Below, in pieces: positions 1 through 12,715 of a stretch of 64,000 nucleotides of DNA. The first letter of the stretch is position 1. Each line of letters begins with the position of its first letter. The position numbers were made by a program, and so were the translations under genes. The notes below the pieces were generated by a model. It worked only from the letters and a program-made list of their open reading frames with translations. It did no database searches and had not been told where the DNA came from. Location: the NCBI GenBank assembly GCA_030407085.1, contig CM059582.1, positions 15,543,501-15,607,500 of the forward strand, read 5' to 3'. Origin of the DNA: Trichopria drosophilae. Lineage: Eukaryota > Arthropoda > Insecta > Hymenoptera > Diapriidae.

Positions 1-159
1 GATGTGGATAAATTATCGTCATTGTCAGAAATAAATATTTAATCCAAATTGTGAATATTTGTAAAGGTCCGAATTCATGAAGCTAAAAATATCCGGATAT
101 TTCCCCCACTCTACCATCTTTTCACCCCCACCTGCACAAAATCGCCGGGATATACAGTA

Positions 160-2600
160 CTCCTTCCCTTATTCTAATGTCGTCCCTTGTTTTTAATTCC
201 CTTATTCTAATGTCGTCCCTTATTTTACTTCCCTTATTCTAATGTCTTCCCTTATTTTAATTACCCTTATTCAAATGTCGTCCCTTATTTTAATTCCCTT
301 ATTCTAATGTCTTTCCTTATTCTAATGTCGTCCCTTATTTTACTTCCGTTATTCTAATGTCGTCCCTTATTTTAATTCCCTTATTCTAACGTCTTCCATT
401 ATTTTAATTTCCCTTATTCTAATGTCTTCCCTTATTTTAATTCCCTTATTCTAATGTCGTCCCTTATTTTAATTACCCTTATTCTAATGTCGTCCCTTAT
501 TTTAATTCCCTTATTCTAATGTCTTCCATTATTTTAATTTCCCTTATTCTAATGTCTTCCCTTATTCTAATATCTTCCCTTATTCTAATGTCTTTCCTTA
601 TTCTAATGTCGTCCCTTATTTTACTTCCCTTATTCTAATTACCCTTATTCAAATGTCATCCCTTATTCTAATGTCGTCCCTTATTCAAATGTCGTCCCTT
701 ATTTTAATTCCCTTATTCTAATGTCGTCCCTTATTCTAATTTCCTTTATTCTAATATCGTCCCTTATTTTACTTCCGTTATTCTAATGTCTTCCCTTATT
801 CTAATGTCGTCCTTTATTCTAATGTCTTCCCTTATTCTAATGGCGTCCCTTATTTTACTTCCCTTATTCTAATATCTTCCCTTATTTTAATTACCCTTAT
901 TCAAATGTCATCCCTTATTCTAATGTCTTTCCTTATTCTAATGTCGTCCCTTATTTTACTTCCGTTATTCTAATGTCGTCCCTTATTTTAATTCCCTTAT
1001 TCTAATGTCGTCCCTTATTTTACTTCCCTTATTTTAATTACCCTTATTCTAATGTCGTCCCTTATTTTAATTCCCTTATTCTAATGTCTTCCATTATTTT
1101 AATTTCCCTTATTCTAATGTCTTTCCTTATTCAAATGTCATCCCTTATTCTAATGTCTTCCATTATTTTAATTTCCCTTATTCTAATGTCTTCCCTTATT
1201 CAAATGTCAACCCTTATTTTAATTCCCTTGTTCTAATGTCTTCCCTTATTCTAATGTCTTCCCTTATTTTAATTACCCTTATTCTAATGTCTTTTCTTAT
1301 TCTAATGTCTTCCCTTATTCAAATGTCGTCCCTTATTTTAATTCCCTTATTCTAATGTCGTCCCTTATTCTAATATCGTCCCTTATTTTACTTCCGTTAT
1401 TCTAATGTCTTCCCTTATTCTAATGTCGTCCTTTATTCTAATGTCTTCCCTTATTCTAATGGCGTCCCTTATTTTACTTCTGTTATTCAAATGTCATCCC
1501 TTATTCTAATGTCGTCCCTTATTTTACTTCCGTTATTCTAATGTCGTCCCTTATTTTAATTACACTTATTCTAATGTCGTCCCTTATTTTAATTCCCTTA
1601 TTCTAACGTCTTCCATTATTTTAATTTCCCTTATTCTAATGTCTTCCATTATTTTAATTTCCCTTATTCTAATGTCTTCCCTTATTCAAATGTCATCCCT
1701 TATTCTAATGTCTTCCCTTATTCTAATATCTTCCCTTATTCTAATGTCTTTCCTTATTCTAATGTCGTTCCTTATTTTACTTCCCTTATTCTAATTACCC
1801 TTATTCAAATGTCATCCCTTATTCTAATGTCGTCCCTTATTTTAATTCCCTTATTGTAATGTCTTTTCTTATTCTAATGTCTTCCCTTATTCAAATGTCG
1901 TCCCTTATTTTAATTCCCTTATTCTAATGTCGTCCCTTATTCTAATATCGTCCCTTATTTTACTTCCGTTATTCTAATGTCTTCCCTTATTCTAATGTCG
2001 TCCTTTATTCTAATGTCTTCCCTTATTCTAATGGCGTCCCTTATTTTACTTCCCTTATTCTAATGTCGTCCCTTATTCTAATATCTTCCCTTATTTTAAT
2101 TCCCTTATTCTAATGTTGACCCTTATTCTAATATCGTCCCTTATTTTACTTCCGTTATTCAAATGTCATCCCTTATTCTAATGTCTTTCCTTATTCTAAT
2201 GTCGTCCCTTATTTTACTTCCGTTATTCTAATGTCGTCCCTTATTTTACTTCCCTTATTTTAATTACCCTTATTCTAATGTCTTCCATTATTTTAATTTC
2301 CCTTATTCTAATGTCTTTCCTTATTCAAATGTCATCCCTTATTCTAATGTCTTCCCTTATTCAAATGTCAACCCTTATTTTAATTCCCTTGTTCTAATGT
2401 CTTCCCTTATTCTAATGTCGTCCCTTATTCTAATGTCTTCCCTTATTTTAATTACCCTTATTCTAATGTCTTCCATTATTTTAATTTCCCTTATTCTAAT
2501 GTCTTCCCTTATTCAAATGTCATCCCTTATTCTAATGTCTTCCCTTATTCTAATGTCGTCCCTTATTTTACTTCCCTTATTCTAATTTTTTCTCTTCTAT
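160..2600 (+). repeat. Tandem array of CCCTTATTCTAATGTC / CCCTTATTTTAATT words
   Basis: About 2.4 kb is built almost entirely from 15-17-base words of the form CCCTTATTCTAATGTCGTC, CCCTTATTTTAATT, CCCTTATTTTACTT and CCCTTATTCAAATGTCATC. The words alternate in higher-order blocks; for example, the blocks around 1300-1480 and 1860-2040 are nearly identical. This implies growth by repeated segmental duplication. The word is the sequence just inside the terminal repeat of the host element. Short ORFs read through it have no coding meaning. Confidence 0.95.
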
Positions 2601-2703
2601 TCTAATATTTCCCCTCCCGCGTTCTCCCCACTGACGTGTGGATTTTCTAAATACAAATAACGGCGCATGCGCAACAAAAGAAAAAGAGACAAAAGTGAGA
2701 CTA

Positions 2704-2946
2704 CAGTGGTCCTCCCCTTAAGTTTTATACTTCCCGTAAGTTTTAAGATTTTCTTCCCGTATGTTTTATTTTTCCCCTCACAATCTCTCCCACCACCAGG
2801 TATTTTAATGTCGCCTGTAAATAAGCGCATGCGCGTGTGCAGAGAACCACAGAAAACTATGGTAGTGGGGGTTACGGGAAAGTTACTTAAGGGAAGAAGC
2901 CGCCATCTTGATAGCTGAAATGTAAAACTTAAGAGGAGAACTACTG
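2704..2946. mobile_element. Nested CAGTGGTCC-type MITE (word CTTAAGTTTTA)
   Basis: The ends are CAGTGGTCCTCCCCTTAAGT on the left and ACTTAAGAGGAGAACTACTG on the right, with TA on both sides. If it is removed, the flanks join into a sequence that matches the intact relative at 45190-45240 in reverse complement, which proves a later insertion. A close relative sits at 47186-47446. Confidence 0.85.
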
Positions 2947-3045
2947 TACAAATCTAAGTAGTGGGGGAGAGGGGAAAATTAGAATAAGGGAAGAAGGCCG
3001 CCATCTTGCCTGACTGGTCAAATTCGAATAAGGGAAGGACTACTG

Positions 3046-3355
3046 TATAGTGGCGTCCTTCTTCACCTCTTCGCGCAAGCGCAAACAGCAATTCCCACTC
3101 TTTTTAACACTTTCAAATGGCGAATTGTGGGGGAACTCACGAGGGGAAGAAGTTAACATAAGGGACGAAAGACAGTTAAAATAAGGGGAGGGCCACTGTA
3201 GAGGCATTCTTCTTCTTCACCTGTATGCGCAAGCGCAAACTGTAATCCCAGCTCTTTTTAACACTTTGAAATGACGAATGGTGGGGAACTCATGAGGAGA
3301 AAAAGTTAAAATAGTAGAGGGAAAAAAGTTAAAATAAGGGAAGGACTACTGTACG
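3046..3355. mobile_element. Two partial copies of a CTTATTTTAACT-type MITE
   Basis: Two related blocks (3048-3200 and 3200-3353) both contain a run of CGCAAGCGCAAAC, then CTCTTTTTAACACTTT, then AGTTAAAATAAGGG, each ending in a CACTGTA or CTACTGTA terminus. A fuller copy of the same family is at 54290-54821. Both blocks lack a proper left end. Confidence 0.6.
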
Positions 3356-3420
3356 ATTTTATTTATCCTCACAGTAAGAATATCAACACAAAGGTTAGAA
3401 TAAAACATGTGAAAATTCAG

Positions 3421-3426
3421 TTTATT
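3421..3426 (-). promoter_or_regulatory. Poly(A) signal of RUVBL2
   Basis: TTTATT on the plus strand is AATAAA on the coding strand, about 50 bases past the RUVBL2 stop codon. A second candidate lies near 3359. Confidence 0.6.
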
Positions 3427-3476
3427 AAGTAAACCTAACCTTAAAACGACACTGTCAAATTCATTATTGACTTACA

Positions 3477-5275
<1,799 letters not shown>

Positions 5276-5450
5276 GCCGGGGTATAAAAATAATGTTTTT
5301 AAGGTTATGTTTTTCGTATACCTCGAGCTCAATCAAACCGTGGTGCATGTGATATAGTAGAAGGTCAACAACTACACACGGAAATGGTTGCTCCCTAGGC
5401 AACCAATGAAAACCTACAAGGAAATCAGGCGGGGAATTCAAATACCCCTA

Positions 5451-6254
5451 CAGTAGTCCCCATCCTAAGTTATGCGGTCGGGTTTTCCAATATGGCGGGC
5501 AACTGTCCAAAGTTATATCCCCTCACTACCCCGCACTGCCGTCGTTGCGACTTGCGAATGTGTGGGACTAACTTAACCAAACCCATAAAACAACCGATTA
5601 CCGAAGTGTCAAATCAAATTCATTCATTTTATCAAATTAAAGATGAATAGGTAATTGAGAGCAAGGGAGAGAAAGTCAGCGAGAAAAGAATGAGGTCGAA
5701 TTGACAGTATGAGTAATGAAAATGACAGAATACAAATAGAATGTGACAGAATGATTTTAGGCAAAGAAAAATAACCAAGAAAAAAATTAAATTAAACGAA
5801 AGCGAGAGGGAGAATGATTGTGAATGCAGAATGAAAGAGACGGTAGAACATATATGAGTAAAGAATAAACGAGAATGGAAAATATGCAAGTCTTCTTTCT
5901 GACAGTGAATTTAAAACATTACCTTGCTATTGTTCGTACTAATGAATTGAAGTTCGATACTGATTAATAAATTACTGATTATGCTTATAAGTAAAATTTA
6001 CGTAAATAATGTATGATGTACATATGTAACTGGATAATGTTACATACATAACCTGCAATCCGTTATCCGAATATTTATACCTGAACTTCACATAGATGCT
6101 TATGTGTGCTTGTGTCTGAGTGTCGCCGTGAAGCAACATCGACGTTATGGTGGGGGGAGAGGGGAAATGAATAGTATAACTTTGGATGGGGAAAGTGTAT
6201 AACTTTGGACTGCCGTATAACTTTGGATGGGATAACTTAGGATAGGGACCACTG
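5451..6254. mobile_element. CAGTAGTCC-type MITE (word CCTAAGTTATA)
   Basis: Left end CAGTAGTCCCCATCCTAAGT and right end ACTTAGGATAGGGACCACTG, with TA duplications. Near the right end the complement word TATAACTTTGG is repeated three times. The 800-base body is longer than its relatives (24194-24472, 36604-36877), and an AG-rich middle (5640-5880) looks like extra sequence. It lies upstream of RUVBL2. Confidence 0.8.
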
Positions 6255-6480
6255 TATATACATTCCGATTATTTGTCTTTGTATTTGTATTTAATAGGAT
6301 CAACGGACATAGGCCTTTTACAATAATTATATACAGATGGCGCAATGTACATTAAAATAAAATAATTACAATAAATAAAATATGTTGACATAAAATAAAA
6401 ATATTTAGACATAGAAGCTATCTGAGATTCGCAGAGGAAATACAAAGTAATTGAGTTTTAAAAACATTTGACATAGATCA

Positions 6481-7373
6481 TCACTCTTGATTTAAACATA
6501 TAAAAGGACTCAGAGTTTTTGACAGCGACCGGGAGACTATTCCACTCGCGTTTAACCCTAGCCAGCCCTGTATAGGTCTCACAAAGCGCAGCGAATAGGT
6601 AACAGTTCGTGACACAAACAAATTCTGCAGTGAGACACTGTTAATATAACCGTTCACTATTTTATATCCAAATGCCAAATCACAACTACGGTGAATAGAT
6701 TTAACAGTAGGAAGCTCAAGGGCAGAATAGTCATGCTCGAAATAAGACATCGGGTTACAAACCTTAAAAGACATAAAACGGATAAACCGATGATGAACAG
6801 ATTCCAGCCTTGCAATGCCACAACGAGTATAAGGCGACCAGGCTGGAGAGCAATCCAATAAAATTGGTAAAACTAGAGTTCTGTATAGGGTCCAAAACGA
6901 GCGTTTACATTTAAAATTTAACGTGGTCCGTCTTAAAAACCCTAACATCGCATAGGCTTTAGAGACAACATAATTAAGATGACTAGAAAAGCTTAAAGAG
7001 CTATCAAGGACAACCCCAAGATCCTTAACCGAAGAAGAAAAAGATAAAAAGGAGTTGAACATTTTATACCTTGAAAGAACTTTACGATTTCTCCTAAAAA
7101 AGGAGATAAAACAACATTTTTGGGCGTTTAGACATAAGTTATTCTGAACAGACCATTGAATCAGCGCATCACGATCACTTTGAAGTTTCAGACAATCGGA
7201 TTCAGATTTGACAATAGCATATATTTTTATATCATCTGCAAACAGAGACAGTTTCGCAAATTTGATCGAGTGCACTATATCATTAATAAACATAATAAAT
7301 AAGACAGGTCCCAAATGAGAACTCTGGGGAACACCAGATGTTGACATATAGCACCTGGAATTAGATCCCTTAA
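6481..7373 (-). pseudogene. LINE reverse transcriptase, C-terminal half
   Basis: This holds the catalytic box FADDIKIY (the YADD/FADD motif of reverse transcriptase), preceded by GVPQSSHLGPVLFIMFIND, a conserved block of the fingers/palm region. It then runs through the thumb and the usual C-terminal region (ARLESVHHRFIRF) to a TGA stop. It continues in frame from the segment at 7807-8600 once the MITE is removed. Confidence 0.9.
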
Positions 7374-7806
7374 GGAGGTTCACCAGGTCAAAGAATTAAC
7401 ATTGAGAATTTAACGAAAAAATTATAGTAGGTTAAACAATGAAAGAAATTAATGCCTGCAAAGTTTCAAGCCCCTAGGTACCTTCAGAGCAGAGAAATTA
7501 ATAAAAATGTTCACGATTCTTTAACATTGAGTTTTATGGGAACATGTATATATTCATGAAATTCGTATTGAATTAAAATTGAGTTTTTCGTAAAATTTAT
7601 ACTACTGATAAAAAAATTTGTGAGATTTTATTTGCAGAAAGAAAAACGTCTCTTCCTACCTTTAGAGACGAGAAATAAAATAAACAAATAGCTAAAAGGG
7701 TCATTTTTGGTTATGTTGACGGACGGCAACGTCTTAGGAAGCATACCACCGAAGTCATATTGGCGTCCGTTCCATATTTGACTCGATAGGTACCTGGTGA
7801 ACCTCC
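7374..7806. mobile_element. TTAA-flanked MITE inside the LINE reverse transcriptase
   Basis: The perfect 15-base terminal inverted repeats GGAGGTTCACCAGGT (7374-7388) and ACCTGGTGAACCTCC (7792-7806) are flanked by TTAA on both sides (7370-7373, 7807-7810). Removing the element plus one TTAA restores the reverse-transcriptase frame exactly. The 433-base element has no ORF. TTAA duplications are typical of piggyBac and Kolobok families; the GGAGG end matches neither strongly. Confidence 0.93.
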
Positions 7807-8600
7807 TTAATTCTCACTATATTTTGCCGAAAACAAACAAATGAGGAAAGCCAATCAATAGCTTTACCCAGAATTCCAAGGTTGCTAAGTTTATTAAGCA
7901 AAGCACCATGGTCGACAGAGTCGAAGGCCTTAGAAAAATCTAAATAAATAGAGTCAACCTGATGGTACTCCCCAACGGCTTGATTGATAAAGTCGGTATA
8001 TAATAAAAGATTAGTAAGGGTAGATTTCCCTTGGATATAACCGTGTTGTTCATCGACAACGAAAGATAGAAGTTTCTGAGATAAAAATTTAGCTAAAAAT
8101 TTGTCAATTATTTTGGCGAAAACACAAATAATAGAAATAGGTCGATAATTTATAATATTGCTTTTATCACCATTCTTATAAATAGGGGTAACAAACGACC
8201 TCTTCCAAATATTAGGGACATAACCTTGTCGTAAGGACTTATTGAATAAAAGTGATAAGGGCTTAACTAAGACATCTTTACAGTGTAAAACAAAATTAGA
8301 TGGAATGTAATCAGGACCAAAACTAAAAGAATCAGAAAGCTCACTAATTATGCTAGCTATATCATGGTCAGAAATAAAAATATCACCAAAAAGAAAATGA
8401 TCAGGCCCACCACTATACGTAGTGAATCTACTAGATGCATTGTGAACAGATGAAAAATGATCAGCAAATAAATTTGAAATATCATTCAAGGACTGGGCAC
8501 AGTGATTGCCAAGATACATGTTTTTGGGCAAACAATTTGAGTTTTTTAAATTTTTTACATAGGTCCAAAAAGAGTTGATGTTCTCGGAAAGTCCACACCC
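7807..8600 (-). pseudogene. LINE reverse transcriptase, N-terminal half
   Basis: Contains YRPISIICVFAKIIDK and the first catalytic aspartate block YLDFSKAFDSVDH (motif A), preceded by a linker with NSFWTYVKNLKNS. The open frame runs on past the LINE into inserted sequence at both sides, so the apparent start at 8672 and end at 7755 are artefacts of the insertions. Confidence 0.9.
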
Positions 8601-8604
8601 CATA

Positions 8605-9090
8605 CAGCACAGAAATTTTCTGCAATGTATCGGAAATGTTTCAGAAACGTTTCCGCGAAAATTTGAAATCATTTCAGATACATAACGGATATGTGTCGGA
8701 AACGTATCGGAAATCTTTAAATGTAGTAACCATGGCCGTTTTAGCTAGTCGCAAAAACGTAACGTTAAGCGCTTTGTTACATAACAAAAATACAACGGAA
8801 ACATAACGGACACGTAACTTGATAAAATGTGTTTTATTATAGAAATGTAACTGGAAGGTATCATATACGTAATAGTTGTATTTATAGTTACGTTACGGAA
8901 TGATAACAGAAACATAACGGACATATTTTTCCCCTTAGTTTCAGAATGTAACGGAAATATAGCGGAAACATATCGGCCACGTAACTTGGTAACGTTTCTA
9001 GGAAATACCGGTCGTAATATTCAAAAACGTTTCACATCTGCAATGTTTATAATACGTTTCTGTAATGTTTTCGAAACTGTTCGTGTTGTA
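8605..9090. mobile_element. Word-rich insertion in the LINE linker
   Basis: The LINE reading is lost between about 9115 and 8600, and the gap is filled with repeats of ATCGGAAACGT, AACGGAAACATAACGGAC and CGTAACTT in both orientations. The left edge ACAGCACAGAAA and the right edge read in complement, ACAACACGAACAG, are weakly alike, suggesting decayed inverted ends. Exact ends and duplication are not resolved. Confidence 0.6.
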
Positions 9091-9114
9091 ACATTTTAAT
9101 ACCTTACCAATATA

Positions 9115-10058
9115 ACCTTACCTACCTTAGCAATATAATTTGTATGACATGTTTTAGATAATCTAATGCACTGAGCCCTTAGTTTCTTAAATTCAATGTA
9201 ATCGGTATTTGAATTAGATTGTTTCCACTGCCTATGCATTTTCTTTTTGTCTATAATAAGGGCTTTTAATTCCTTGGTATACCAAATAGGTTAATTATTA
9301 TTAAAAACAGTAATTTTAGGCACGAAGTCATCGATAGCATAGTACAATTTTTCATAGAAAACTTGGATATCCACTTCTAACGAGTCAGACGATAAAACGA
9401 AGTTCCAATCCAAAACAGATAACACGGAGTTCAGTCCTTGATAGTTTGCACCTTTAAAGTTCCACTGTTCACTAACAAAGTCACAATTAGAAGAGTTTGA
9501 CGATTCCACAACAAAGAAGGCTGGACCATGGTGACTTTCAACAGGAACAATACAATCAGACGATTTAACATTTTTTACGAGACGAGCTGGACACAGTGCA
9601 AGATCCAATGTATAATCTTTAAGAACGTTGGTTGGAAACAATTGAGCTAGACCATAATATACCGCTAGTTCTCCAGTAATGGTGGCATTGTCCCGAATCA
9701 AGATGTCTTGATGTGCACAATTAAATGAGGCAGGAAGGTCATACCAGGTCGACTTAGGAAGATTGTAGTCGCCAAATAGCATCAGAGTATGATGTGGATA
9801 GAGTTTAAGCAGGTTGTCGATTTCCAGTGCATGGTTTGAGTACAGTTCTGAGCTTGAGCGAGGAGGAAAATAGGCCAGTCCAATAAGAAATTTATAATGC
9901 TGCGTATGTATCCTTATAAATAGGTGTTCGATGGCTATAAATAAAAGTTCACAAGAAAAAGACGATAAACTCTTCTTTATTTGCGACAAGGACACCACCT
10001 CCGTAACCACTAAAACCAGTAACTGTTTCCCGGTCACGACGGAAAATGTCGTAGCCAT
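9115..10058 (-). pseudogene. LINE apurinic-type endonuclease domain (main part)
   Basis: The open frame (stop at 9291) includes LMLFGDYNLP (the GDFN motif of the exonuclease-endonuclease-phosphatase fold), DYTLDLALC and ESHHGPAFF, which stands where the catalytic SDH is usual. The aspartate of SDH is therefore changed. Downstream of the stop the linker continues to about 9115. The upstream segment 9955-10149, in another frame, encodes the domain's beginning with GLDGYDIFRRDR and GYGGGVLV. Confidence 0.85.
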
Positions 10059-10308
10059 CCAAGCCTAATTCACTATCATTGATACCTGTATGTATGTGGT
10101 TGGGATAGCAACTACCGAATGCCGCAGTATCGTCATCGGTTTCTCCCATTGCAGAAATTAATTTTCTAGAAATATGGTTAAAAAATATTAAACATTTAAA
10201 TAATTATCAATAATTGTTCATTTCATGGGATGTGCAAAGCTGTCCATGTAGTGAATTTATTGGTTTGAATCTACATCGAGGCCTTACTTTAAAATAATAT
10301 TTAAAAAT

Positions 10309-10532
10309 CGGCCGCGTGGTCAGGTGGTAACGCACTGGACTGCGAAGTCGTAGGTCGTGAGTTCGATCCCCGCCCGGTCAACAATTTTTCCATTTCGTTT
10401 TCAAGCAGCAGCTCGCTGTTGGTAAGACGAGCCACGTTCTTTGTTTACGTTTTGAAAATATTGTTTATCTGGCGGAAATTGACTCATGACCTCTGCTGTA
10501 CTTGGTGTTAGGTTCCTGCAGTTCCTACACTG
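10309..10532 (+). mobile_element. tRNA-derived SINE, copy 1
   Basis: A tRNA-like head has box A TGGTCAGGTGG (10317-10327) and box B GAGTTCGATCC (10359-10369) 42 bases apart, with 6 of 7 acceptor-stem pairs. It is followed by a body starting ACAATTTTTC. The same head and body recur at 52988-53206, so this is a SINE and not a tRNA gene. An AATAAATAAAAAAAG-like tail follows near 10600. Confidence 0.85.
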
Positions 10533-11654
10533 AAATAAATAATGGAAGGTTCCTGGCATATGTACGGGTATATTAGCTATATGATAGCTAATACCGTTAA
10601 ATAAATAAAAAAAGAAATAATCTGACGTAAATGGTATTCCGCACTGATTTGGGATTGTTCGTCTTACTTAAGTATTGTAAAAGGATATGAAATAAAACTC
10701 TTCTTTTCTTTTGTAAATACTTTATACTGTTGGTTATTATTGTGTACACTGATAAGAATAAGCCATTTATCGACGTCTACACTTAAAGTAATGATTCCAC
10801 GAATGTTCAACTAAACGAGAAATTCCGCAAAGTGAATTTCCGCAGAAATAAAATTAATATTTAGGCGTACCAACTAACGAATGGCTTCAAGATCATAGAA
10901 AATATATATTAATTTGCTCTTATTAAAATAATTTTTGTATCGCCTTTCGAGTCTATTGTCAAGTCTACTTATTGTAATAGCCTTAAACGTTGGTTATTAA
11001 ATGTTAACCCGATATCTCTATAACAAAATACGAACCTCGATATATTAAACAACAAATTCAGACCAAAATATCACTCCTGTTTTTGACAAGCGTATTTAAT
11101 CTGATTACAGGCAAATTTTTAAGAAATCGATTAGAACTTCACAATAACGAGAAAAGACTTATGAAGTTTTCGTCTTTTTCTTTTATCCGATTTTTTTAAT
11201 GATTTTGCAATCGGGGTTAATATTTATTATTTTACAAAGCTAAATATTAAATTAAAATCGTACACATGCCGAAAATATATTAAAGCGTATTAGGCTATAT
11301 ACATATTATAACGTTATATGAATATGTAGTGATGTTATTAGTGAGTGCATGTCGTTCTCACCATTATTTATAAATAATAAATTATCTGCACTAAATTTCA
11401 AACTGTATCATTACTTATCTAACTTAAAATGATATACATTTTAAAATATAAATTGCCCTGTATTCCATATCTGCATAACTTTCGCTTTTCTTTTTGAAAT
11501 AGTTTTGTTAAACGATATTCAATTAAGCTGCTTTCATAAAATACATGCTTCTTTGGAATAAAGTTATTATCTTTGAGGACGTTAATCTGTTTGGTTGACC
11601 ATAAAGGTTTATCATTATTATATACTGACAAGTCAGAATTTCAAAAATCGTTCA

Positions 11655-11839
11655 GGGGGTTCCAAAAGGCTCGGCCAGTAAGGTAAATAAAAATCACTTT
11701 TTTCCGAAAATTCTCGATCAGCTCTCAATTAATTTCTTTGCCTTTACAGAGTCAGAATTTAGAAAATTTTATTCAGTCATCTTTAATTTACGTTTTTAAT
11801 GAAAATTCCACCCTACCGGCGGACCACTTTAAAACCTCC
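11655..11839. mobile_element. Degenerate TTAA-type MITE, GGAGGTT family
   Basis: The left edge TTCAGGGGGTTCCAAAAGG and the right edge AACCTCCTTAA are imperfect inverted repeats about 30 bases long that resemble the ends of the element at 7374-7806. The left TTAA has decayed to TTCA. The body is unrelated. Confidence 0.5.
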
Positions 11840-12715
11840 TTAATGACGTATACATACATTCATGAGTTAATATTTTCGAAGTTGAGAGGTGTAACCTACG
11901 CTAGATGCATGTAAACGTATTATGTAACGAAGAATCACAGTTTTCTTTATTACAATTAACAGGACCAATTTAGAGTCCGTCAAATTCCATCAAACAGCTT
12001 TATTCATTCTTAATTTATATTATCCGATAACGATATTCAACTTTTGACTTTGGACCCCTTTTAAATAGTATTCGTCACTTCCTGCATTATATTCCTTGAC
12101 ACCTCGTGATTTTTTCTTTGGCTACTTAAGCAATCGAAAAGGGATTCAGAACGATTAAAAATTTAAATCCTTTTGAGTTCGTAATTTATCATATTCCAAT
12201 ATATATTTGGATTTACGCCAGTACCCACGAATGTCTTTGAATCCAAGTGTTTTAGTTTCAATACCAGTATTTTAGAAAACTATTTTTTCCAGTCCGTTTT
12301 TGATTACTGGGACGCTTCAATTGTTCGAATTTCTTTGTTGCAAATCATATTACGTCTTAAAAATGTACATTCCACGTAACAAGTATACAAATTTCACTAA
12401 GATTGTATGTATTTATTGTGTGTTATTATTATAACCTAGAAATATGGGGCCCATTCTTTGGTTAACGAATGAAACAAAGCGATTGAAGTTACATCTATCA
12501 ATCAGATTACATGATTCATTAGAATGTTTTCGAGCTCGATCTATCGATTGCCGATAAACCATTTTAGCCTATTAATACCCAAAACTCCGACTTTTCTTAC
12601 AAAACATTCGTTCCTTAAAAAGAAAAAACTCACGACTCGATCGATGCTAACCATGTCCGAGGTCGCTCTATCAGATTCACAAGTCAAAATTGCGGTTTCA
12701 TCGCTTGGAAATCAA

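Larger units (their letters stand above)
155..3045. mobile_element. pogo/Tigger-type inverted-repeat element, expanded to 2.9 kb by an internal tandem array
   Basis: The left end reads CAGTACTCCTTCCCTTATTC and the right end is its near-complement, GAAGGACTACTG, each flanked by TA. The right 450 bases match the 284-base element at 45123-45406, read in the opposite orientation, so this is an enlarged member of the same family. The short copy has four copies of the word CTTATTCTAAT near one end; here that zone has grown to about 2.4 kb. A second element (2704-2946) is inserted at a TA in the body. No transposase is encoded, so it is non-autonomous. The pogo/Tigger assignment rests only on the CAGTAG-like ends and TA duplication. 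Confidence 0.8.
6265..10170 (-). mobile_element. LINE (non-LTR retrotransposon, Jockey/CR1 group), 5'-truncated, with two DNA-element insertions
   Basis: Read on the minus strand, the element runs endonuclease, linker, reverse transcriptase, then an AT-rich 3' tail with AATACAAATACAAAG near 6270-6300. The 5' end is lost just before the endonuclease start. A MITE (7374-7806) splits the reverse transcriptase and a second insert (about 8605-9090) splits the linker. A frameshift near 9955 breaks the endonuclease. There is no ORF1. It is dead as it stands. Confidence 0.9.

Noticed and set aside
2397..2585. ORF of repeated MSSLILMSSLIL
   Set aside because: Translation of the 155-2600 tandem array; not a gene.
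160..2600. CRISPR-like regular repeats
   Set aside because: No unique spacers, no cas genes, eukaryotic context; the units are contiguous transposon-derived words.
5632..5889. 85-aa hydrophobic Phe/Ser/Leu-rich ORF
   Set aside because: Lies inside a MITE over an AG-rich low-complexity stretch; the hydrophobic look comes from the TC-rich strand.
7755..7806. Extension of the LINE reverse-transcriptase ORF (KEVHQVPIESNMERTPI)
   Set aside because: These residues are translated from the MITE inserted at TTAA, not from the LINE.
10311..10381. tRNA gene
   Set aside because: Box A, box B and most acceptor pairs are present, but the anticodon arm does not fold normally and the flanking body is shared with a second copy, so it is a SINE head.
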